From assembly GCF_016584115.1 (NCBI RefSeq), contig NZ_NRSK01000021.1, forward strand, positions 1-51,754: a DNA stretch of 51,754 nt, written 5' to 3'. Positions 46,801 through 51,754 of this stretch are shown here, one piece after another. Under the pieces are notes generated by a model. It saw only the letters and a list, made by a program, of their open reading frames with translations, searched no databases and was not told the DNA's origin. The stretch is from Ectothiorhodospira mobilis. GTDB lineage: Bacteria; Pseudomonadota; Gammaproteobacteria; Ectothiorhodospirales; Ectothiorhodospiraceae. Positions within the stretch are counted from its first letter, which is position 1, and each line of letters begins with the position of its first letter. The position numbers and the translations under genes are program-made.

Positions 46801-49373
46801 CGCCGGTGCTGGAGGAAGAGGCCACCCCGGGGGCAGAGCAGGGGCCGGGGACGGAGGAGGCCGCCGCGCCGGCAACGCAACCAGGGGAACCGCCGGAGCC
46901 GGAGGGGGAGACCGCAGCGGCGGCAGAAGCCGGGGAACCGGCGGAGGCGCCGGATCCGGAACTGCTGGAGATCTTCCTGGAGGAGGCCAGCGATCTGCTG
47001 GACGCGATGGACGCCAGCCTGCAGTCCTGGGGGGAGGACCTGGACGACCGGGAGGTGGTCCATGCCTTCCAGCGTCAGCTGCACACCCTCAAGGGGGGGG
47101 CGCGCATGGCCGCCCTCACCCCCATCGCCGACCTGAGCCACGCCCTGGAGAGCCTGATGATCGCCCTCTCCGAGGGGCAGAAGCGTCCCCACAAGGAGAT
47201 GCTCACCCCGGTGCAGGCGGGTCTGGACCGGCTCACCCAGATGGTGGATTGTGCCCGCCGCGGTGCGGCTATCCCTGCCGATCCGGACCTGGTGCGCCAT
47301 CTGCATGCGATCCGCAGCGGGGACGGCGGGGGTTCCGCGATTCCCGGACCCGTGTCCGCCGCCGTCCCCTCGCCGGAGCCGGAGCGGCCGGATACCCCCC
47401 CCGCGCAAGCGGCTCCGGCGGACACCGCCCAGGCCGAAGCGGAGCCGGAGGCGCCATCCACCCCGGGCGTTGCATCGCCCCCGCCCTCACGCACCGTGGA
47501 AGAGGTGCAACCGGCGGCGCGCCCCGCGCCCCAGGAGATGGTGCGGGTGCGCTCGGATGTGCTGGACGATCTGGTGAACCACGCCGGCGAGGTGAACATC
47601 TACCACGCCCGCATGGAGCAGGAGATCACCGGCTTTGGCTTCAACCTGGGGGAGCTGGAGCAGACCATCGCCCGCCTGCGGGATCAGCTGCGCCGGCTGG
47701 AGATGGAGACCGAGGCGCAGATCATCCATCGCCACCAGGATGAGCGCCAGGCCCCCCAGGATGGCCGGGACCGGGAGGAGGAATTCGATCCGCTGGAACT
47801 GGACCGCTATTCCAACATCCAGCAGTACTCCCGCGCCCTGGCCGAAAGCGTCAATGACCTGGCCAGCATCCATGAACTGCTCTACAACCAGGTGCGGGAT
47901 GCCGAGACCCTGCTGCAGCAGCAGAGCCGGGTCTCCACCGAGCTCCAGGAGGGGCTCATGCACACCCGCATGGTGCAGTTCGCCACCATGGTGCCGCGGC
48001 TGCGGCGGGTGGTGCGCCAGACCGCCACGGAACTGGACCGGCGGGTGGAACTGGAGATGGAGGGGGAGGAGAGCGAGCTGGACCGCTCGGTGCTGGAGCG
48101 CATGCTGCCCCCCCTGGAGCACATGCTGCGCAATGCCATCGCCCATGGCATCGAGCCCCCGCCGCAGCGCCTGGCGGCGGACAAGCCGGAAACCGGCCGA
48201 ATCCGCATGCGCATCGCCCGCGAGGGGGCGGAGGTGGTGCTGCAGGTGGCCGACGACGGGGCCGGTATCCCCCTGGAACGGGTGCGGGAGAAGGTGGCCC
48301 GCCTGGGGCTGGTCCCGGATACCGAGGCCCTCACCGACCACGAACTCATGCAGTACATCCTGGAGTCCGGGTTCTCCACCGCCGACCGGGTGAACCAGAT
48401 CTCCGGCCGGGGTGTGGGCATGGATGTGGTCAACAGCGAGATCAAGCAGCTGGGGGGCGTCCTCTCCATCGACAGCACCCACGGCCGGGGGACCACCTTC
48501 ACGGTGCGTCTGCCGTTCACCCTGGCCATCAGCCAGGCCCTGCTGGTGCAGACGGGGGAGGAGCTCTATGCCGTGCCCCTGTCCAGCATCGAGGGGATCG
48601 TGCGGGTGCGCGCCGGCGAGCTGGCGCGCATGTATGCCGACGGGGATCCCCATTATGCCTATGCCGGCAACGACTACGAGGTGAAGCACCTGGGGGCCCT
48701 GCTGGATGTGGCCCAGCCCCGCCTGGAGGTCCCCGATGCCATGTTCCCCGTTCTGCTGGTGCGTTCCGGGAACGCCCGCATCGCCCTGCAGGTGGATGCC
48801 CTCATGGGCAGCCGCGAGGTGGTCATCAAGTCCGTGGGGCCGCAGGTGGCGAAGGTGAAGGGGATCTCCGGGGCCACCATCCTCGGCGATGGCCGGGTGG
48901 TGATGATCCTGGATATCCCCGCCCTGGTGCGGGCGGGGGCCGGGGTGCAACTGGCCTACCATGCCGGCGGGGAGGAGGCCGGCGGGGCGGAGGCCGACCG
49001 CGCCACGGTCCTGGTGGTGGATGATTCCATCACCATCCGCAAGGTGACCGCCCGCTTGCTGGAGCGCCATCACTTCCATGCCCTGACGGCCAAGGACGGG
49101 CTCGATGCCCTGGCCCTGTTGCAGGAAACGGTGCCGGATCTGATCCTGCTGGATATCGAGATGCCGCGCATGGACGGCTTCGAGCTGGCGGCCCATGTGC
49201 GTAACGATCTGCGGTTGCAGGCCGTACCCATCATCATGATCACCTCCCGCAGCGGGGAGAAACACCGCCGCCGGGCCGAGGAGATCGGCGTGGACCGCTA
49301 CATCGGCAAGCCCTATCAGGAGGCGGATCTGCTGGCCCATATCCATGACCTGCTGGAGGGGGCCCGTGACTGA
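43857..49373 (+). CDS. chpA: Hybrid histidine kinase ChpA (CheA-like, multi-Hpt)
   Basis: A 1838-residue CheA-type kinase of the twitching chemosensory system. An N-terminal FimL-like helical region (1-350) and an Ala/Pro-rich middle lead to three clear Hpt domains with histidines H713 (AYHTLKGSGRL), H873 (VHTLNGSARTAG) and H1076 (LHTLKGGARMA). Then come the dimerisation region (from about 1225), the ATPase (N-box HMLRNAIAHGIEPP near 1422; ADDGAGIPLERVR; GRGVGMDVV), a CheW domain and a C-terminal receiver with D1766 (LILLDIEMPRMDG). Pseudomonas ChpA has about 2470 residues and more phosphotransfer domains. Start ATG 43857 has AGGG upstream. It overlaps chpC by 8 bases. Confidence 0.94.
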   Translation: MRQEHRDYNALRWLRQGLEALLGEARIALEAYLEEGRDPAHLETLRQHLDQARWTLEMVELHGAVLLLQESAALVDALRDGQVTETEEAAEVLMRAILQLPDYLEHVRTGHGDFPIVLLPLLNDLRTMRQADLLSESVLFLPDLERAPLPPEAPSGAAEDVRTWARAHRQHYQLGLLGVLRGQDPGNALRRMDRVMDGLYRRTREPRLRRLFWIASALTRALAGGGLEAGAAVKQLLGQLDRQIRRLVDAGETDLAGGIPEELVRNLLYYVGRARGGDPRVDEVRRAFHLDRLLPAGEDADTARETLGAPDSALMGSVSKALREELAEIKDRLDVFMHTGGRNPEELSPLVERLRGMADTLSMLGMGEARETALKEAGLLEAMAGGQQAADEQRLMQAAAELLHVESALDAAVAGPGPQGEGDTGLPATLAGLAPGESRAVLKALFHAALEDMQRIKGAVLEATGAGEGGGDPGDIPARVEAIRGGLAMLELSRGTALMEGIGQALGAILPRGERADPATLADLAEAITAAECYLEALDSGVGDAQTLLDIGAGALQRLGFPMPEAASPDAAPAPEGSTAEEPPFAGESTLHPPMPEAGATVADAQARILVTPERLPEEGEGAWPASFDTTGDGEPPPADDGAAASEVVPEEAPPAAPQTPWAVLAGEADPDILEVFLEEADEELERIREHLPCWLDDAQDGDALTTVRRAYHTLKGSGRLVGAELLGEFAWVNEDLLNRVLDGTVAADARVQALAREALEALPHLVAQIRGGDAPPMDIPALMQRARDLARGGGESPAAEPAPEVAPPSSPQGATGEPPAGGAARGRLDPVLLDIYRGETLQHLQVLEAALAVAREDPGGLRVNPELQRAVHTLNGSARTAGVPETAQVCKACEGYLQACAEHHPPRADAPGIAALEDLAIHVRAVLAALEAPGSEVPQAPELENRFQGLREAVESGTQQQIGAAPPGQEEAVSAVGEGSAPVLEEEATPGAEQGPGTEEAAAPATQPGEPPEPEGETAAAAEAGEPAEAPDPELLEIFLEEASDLLDAMDASLQSWGEDLDDREVVHAFQRQLHTLKGGARMAALTPIADLSHALESLMIALSEGQKRPHKEMLTPVQAGLDRLTQMVDCARRGAAIPADPDLVRHLHAIRSGDGGGSAIPGPVSAAVPSPEPERPDTPPAQAAPADTAQAEAEPEAPSTPGVASPPPSRTVEEVQPAARPAPQEMVRVRSDVLDDLVNHAGEVNIYHARMEQEITGFGFNLGELEQTIARLRDQLRRLEMETEAQIIHRHQDERQAPQDGRDREEEFDPLELDRYSNIQQYSRALAESVNDLASIHELLYNQVRDAETLLQQQSRVSTELQEGLMHTRMVQFATMVPRLRRVVRQTATELDRRVELEMEGEESELDRSVLERMLPPLEHMLRNAIAHGIEPPPQRLAADKPETGRIRMRIAREGAEVVLQVADDGAGIPLERVREKVARLGLVPDTEALTDHELMQYILESGFSTADRVNQISGRGVGMDVVNSEIKQLGGVLSIDSTHGRGTTFTVRLPFTLAISQALLVQTGEELYAVPLSSIEGIVRVRAGELARMYADGDPHYAYAGNDYEVKHLGALLDVAQPRLEVPDAMFPVLLVRSGNARIALQVDALMGSREVVIKSVGPQVAKVKGISGATILGDGRVVMILDIPALVRAGAGVQLAYHAGGEEAGGAEADRATVLVVDDSITIRKVTARLLERHHFHALTAKDGLDALALLQETVPDLILLDIEMPRMDGFELAAHVRNDLRLQAVPIIMITSRSGEKHRRRAEEIGVDRYIGKPYQEADLLAHIHDLLEGARD

Positions 49374-49833
49374 GCAGGTGCGCAGCGTCAACGCCTTCAT
49401 CATCGCCCTGCAGGAACAGAATCTGCTGTTGCCCCAGTCCGCCGCCGTGGAGGTGGTGACGCAGCAGGTGGTGCGGGAGGTGCCGGGGGCCCCGGACTGG
49501 ATGCGCGGGGTGTTCGAGTGGCGGCAGGCGCAGGTGCCCATCGTCTCCCTGGACACCCTGCTGGGGGTGCCTGCGGAGCGTCAGACCCGGGTCAACCGTT
49601 TTGTGGTGATGCACGGCGTGGAGCGGCATACCGGCCTGGAATACTACGGGCTGCAGGTGCGGGGCATCCCCCATCCGGTGCATCTCACCCCCGGGGATCT
49701 GGAGACCGAGCCCCTGCGGGAGGAGGATCCGCCGGAGGTGGCCGTGCGGGTGCGCGCCAGCGGTGTGCTGTGCATCATCCCCGCCTTCGAGCGCATCGAG
49801 GGCCGGCTGCGGGAGGTGCTGGAGAGGCTGTGA
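49366..49833 (+). CDS. chpC: CheW-like protein ChpC
   Basis: A 155-residue CheW-domain protein, probably a second adaptor in the Pil-Chp array. NAFIIALQEQNLLLPQSAAVEVV, APDWMRGVFEWRQAQVPIVSLDTLLG and RFVVMHGV follow the CheW fold. GTG 49366 is chosen: GGAGGGGG lies just upstream and it overlaps the chpA stop by 8 bases. In Pseudomonas a chpB methylesterase gene lies between chpA and chpC; here it is absent. Last gene of the operon. Confidence 0.88.
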   Translation: MTEQVRSVNAFIIALQEQNLLLPQSAAVEVVTQQVVREVPGAPDWMRGVFEWRQAQVPIVSLDTLLGVPAERQTRVNRFVVMHGVERHTGLEYYGLQVRGIPHPVHLTPGDLETEPLREEDPPEVAVRVRASGVLCIIPAFERIEGRLREVLERL

Positions 49834-49848
49834 TGTGGGGTAGGTAGG

Positions 49849-49964
49849 CCCGGGGCGGTCTTCCCGCAAGCCTCCAGGGAGGGATTCACGGCGGCCGCTG
49901 GAGGGAAGACCGCCCCGGGACTGATTGCGGTCGTTCCCCCAGCGGCCGCCGTGAGAACCCTCCC
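49849..49964. repeat. Two interleaved long inverted repeats between chpC and rsmE
   Basis: Repeat A: CCCGGGGCGGTCTTCCC (49849-49865) with its exact complement at 49903-49919 (17 bases). Repeat B: GGGAGGG-ATT-CACGGCGGCCGCTGG (arms 49877-49883 and 49887-49901) pairs with CCAGCGGCCGCCGTG (49939-49953) and CCCTCCC (49958-49964), 22 pairs with a small internal loop. The left half of B lies wholly within the loop of A, so the order is A-B-A'-B'. It fills the gap between convergent genes and may terminate both, or be a dispersed palindromic element. Confidence 0.8.
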
Positions 49965-49965
49965 C

Positions 49966-50712
49966 CTAATTCCCCAGGTCCCCCCACAGGGCCTGGATCA
50001 CGGCCAGGGCGGCCACGCCAGCGGTTTCCGTGCGCAGCACCCGGGGGCCCAGGCGTATGGGCATGAAGCCGGTATGCACCGCCTGGCCGATCTCCGCCGC
50101 TTCCAGCCCCCCTTCCGGGCCGATGAGCAGGGTCACTGCCGTGGGCCGTGGGTCCAGTCCCCGCAGGCCGCTGGGGGCCTCGGGGGAGAGGACGATATGC
50201 AGGGTATCCCCCGAGGGCGCGGTCTGTCCTTCCAGCCACTGGGTCAGGGGCATCGGCTCTTCCACGGTCGGCAGGTCGTTGCGCCCGCTCTGTTCACAGG
50301 CGCTGAGGACCACGCCGCGCCAGTGGGCCGTGCGTTTCTCCAGGCGCCGGGGGTCGTCACTGGTGACGCTGCGCCGGGTGATCACCGGCTGGATCCGCGT
50401 CACCCCCAGTTCCGTGGCCTTTTGCAGGCTGTAGTCCATGCGGTCCCCCTTGGCCACCCCCTGCACCAGGGTCACCGGCAGGGCGGGGCGGGTGTCCCTG
50501 GGGTGGTAACGTTCCACCCGCACGCGGGAGTCCCGGCGTCCGGCCGCACAGAGGGTGGCCTCGTATTCCCCGCCCCCGCCGTTGAACAGCACCAGGGGGG
50601 CACCGGGCCGGAGCCGCAGCACCTGGATCACGTGGCGGTGGGCGCGCTCGTCCAGGGGGATCTCTTCGCCCGGGGTCAGGGGATGGGGCAGGAAGCAGCG
50701 GGGGATGCGCAT
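49966..50712 (-). CDS. rsmE: 16S rRNA (uracil-1498-N3)-methyltransferase RsmE
   Basis: A 248-residue SPOUT-class methyltransferase modifying U1498 of 16S rRNA. N-terminal PUA-like domain (RIPRCFLPHPLTPGEEIPLD, HVIQVLRLRPGAPLVLFNGG), then the SPOUT part with GVAKGDRMDYSLQKATELGV, LIGPEGGLEAAEI and LGPRVLRTETAGVAALAVIQ, the knotted SAM-binding region. No strong ribosome site precedes ATG 50712. It is convergent with chpC and downstream of comM, 68 bases apart. Confidence 0.95.
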   Translation of the reverse strand: MRIPRCFLPHPLTPGEEIPLDERAHRHVIQVLRLRPGAPLVLFNGGGGEYEATLCAAGRRDSRVRVERYHPRDTRPALPVTLVQGVAKGDRMDYSLQKATELGVTRIQPVITRRSVTSDDPRRLEKRTAHWRGVVLSACEQSGRNDLPTVEEPMPLTQWLEGQTAPSGDTLHIVLSPEAPSGLRGLDPRPTAVTLLIGPEGGLEAAEIGQAVHTGFMPIRLGPRVLRTETAGVAALAVIQALWGDLGN

Positions 50713-50780
50713 GGGGATTCGGCGACCGGGTGGATGGGGGCGCCAGTTTCGGGCTCCGGGGCACGGGGTGCAAGCCCGGG

Positions 50781-51754
50781 TCAGCCGCCGTCCCGCTCCC
50801 GCCAGCGGTCCATGGCGCGATAGCCCAGGGCTTCCATGAGGTCTTCCCGGGCGATGGCCTCGCGCCCGGCCATGTCCGCCAGGGTGCGGGCCACCCGCAG
50901 GATGCGGTGGTAGGAGCGGGCGGAGAGCCGGAAGCGGTCCATGGCGGCCTCCAGCAGGCCCCGCTGTGCCGGTGCCAGGGGGGCCAGCCGTTCCAGCTCC
51001 CGGCCCGGAAGGGCGGCGTTGAGGTCTCCCTGGCGTTCCATCTGCAGGGCGCGGCAGCGGGCCACCCGTTCCCGCACCGCCGCGCTGGATTCCGGGGCCG
51101 GGGCATCGCCCATGAGGACCTCCCGGGGCAGCCGCGGCATCTCGATGCACAGGTCGATGCGGTCCAGCAGCGGGGCCGAGATCCGCCCCCGGTGGCGCCG
51201 GCGCTGTTCCGGTGTGCAGGTGCAGCGGGGCCCGAGATCGCAGTCGTAGCCCTGGGGGCAGGGGTTCATGGCCGCCACCAGCTGGAACCGGGCGGGGAAT
51301 TCCGCCTGGTGGGCCGCCCGGGAGATGCTGATGCGTCCGGTCTCCAGGGGCTCGCGCAGCACGTCCAGGGCACGGCGGTCGAATTCCGTCAGTTCGTCCA
51401 GAAAGAGCACGCCGTTGTGGGCCAGGGAGATCTCCCCGGGACGCGGCCGGGCCCCCCCGCCCACCAGGGCCACCCCGGAGGCGGTGTGGTGCGGGGCGCG
51501 GAAGGGACGCATGCGCCAGCGCTCGGGGTCGACCCCCTGGCCGCCGATGGCGTGCAGGGCCGCCGTCTCCAGGGCCTCCGTCTCCGCCATGGGGGGCAGC
51601 AGCCCCGGCAGGCGGCTGGCCAGCAGGGTCTTGCCGGTGCCGGGGGGGCCGATCATCAGCAGGTGATGTCCGCCACTGGCGGCCGCCTCCAGGGCGCGGC
51701 GGCCCTGGGGCTGGCCGCGCACATCCACCAGGTCGGGGGGTTCGGGACCGGGGG
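50781..51754 (-). CDS. comM: ComM/YifB-family AAA+ ATPase (5' end beyond window)
   Basis: Mg-chelatase-type AAA+ helicase; in naturally competent bacteria ComM promotes branch migration during transformation. The 323 visible residues start just before DVRGQPQGRRALEAAASGG and include Walker A MIGPPGTGKT, RPFRAPHHTAS, Walker B GVLFLDEL, sensor-like AAMNPCPQGYDC, a four-cysteine zinc-like group (CPQGYDCDLGPRCTC), RISAPLLDRIDL and the C-terminal helical YHRILRVARTLADM. Full family members have about 500 residues, so the N-terminal Lon-like domain lies outside. The frame is open to the right edge. Confidence 0.94.
   Translation of the reverse strand, partial: PGPEPPDLVDVRGQPQGRRALEAAASGGHHLLMIGPPGTGKTLLASRLPGLLPPMAETEALETAALHAIGGQGVDPERWRMRPFRAPHHTASGVALVGGGARPRPGEISLAHNGVLFLDELTEFDRRALDVLREPLETGRISISRAAHQAEFPARFQLVAAMNPCPQGYDCDLGPRCTCTPEQRRRHRGRISAPLLDRIDLCIEMPRLPREVLMGDAPAPESSAAVRERVARCRALQMERQGDLNAALPGRELERLAPLAPAQRGLLEAAMDRFRLSARSYHRILRVARTLADMAGREAIAREDLMEALGYRAMDRWRERDGG

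Overview
The window is very GC-rich, with almost every base coding, and reads as a chromosomal segment of a gammaproteobacterium. PilT, PilU, PilG, PilH, PilJ and PyrC' look like the Pseudomonas-type proteins, and the general character suggests an Ectothiorhodospiraceae-like or related high-GC lineage. That placement is inference. I see no rRNA, tRNA, CRISPR array, insertion sequence, phage gene or origin. No gene-free stretch exceeds 300 bases; the longest is 288 bases (17965-18252) and holds two promoters and two operators.

Layout. (1) 1-5807: yggS (cut by the left edge), diverging from three tandem type IV pilus retraction ATPases (pilT, pilU, a second pilU-like gene), then a periplasmic DegQ-type protease. 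(2) 5817-17964: acetoacetyl-CoA synthetase, a porin-like protein, a methyltransferase, and the leucine/isovalerate degradation operon liuR-liuA-liuB-liuC-liuD-maoC-liuE. (3) 18253-31255: a rightward operon with two acyl-CoA ligase-like proteins, a complete Liv-type ABC importer, a tandem universal stress protein, ETF beta and alpha, and ETF:quinone oxidoreductase. (4) 31414-39998: a leftward block gshB-apbE-NusG_II-Gx transporter-tonB(frameshifted)-algH-ruvX-pyrR-pyrB-pyrC'-pyrK. (5) 40187-49833: the Pil-Chp chemosensory operon pilG-pilH-pilI-pilJ-chpA-chpC. (6) 49966-51754: rsmE and the 3' part of comM.

Regions 2 and 3 form one metabolic module. A branched-chain compound is imported and possibly activated to a CoA ester. 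Isovaleryl-CoA dehydrogenase oxidises it and passes electrons through ETF and ETF-QO to quinone. Methylcrotonyl-CoA carboxylase, methylglutaconyl-CoA hydratase and HMG-CoA lyase then yield acetyl-CoA and acetoacetate, and acetoacetyl-CoA synthetase recovers the acetoacetate. Five 16-base sites of the form TTGACGTTTRCGTAAA lie at the promoters of these genes and of liuR, which fits a LiuR regulon.

Regions 1, 4 and 5 follow the order of one Pseudomonas aeruginosa neighbourhood (yggS/pilT/pilU and pyrC'-pyrB-pyrR-ruvX-algH-tonB3-gshB-pilGHIJ-chpA), here separated by the catabolic module. The most unusual points are: an acyl-CoA ligase homologue that has lost the conserved lysine in each of two catalytic motifs; a tonB3-like gene broken at a six-C run; two interleaved long inverted repeats between chpC and rsmE; a third retraction ATPase; and a Chp system without its methylation enzymes.
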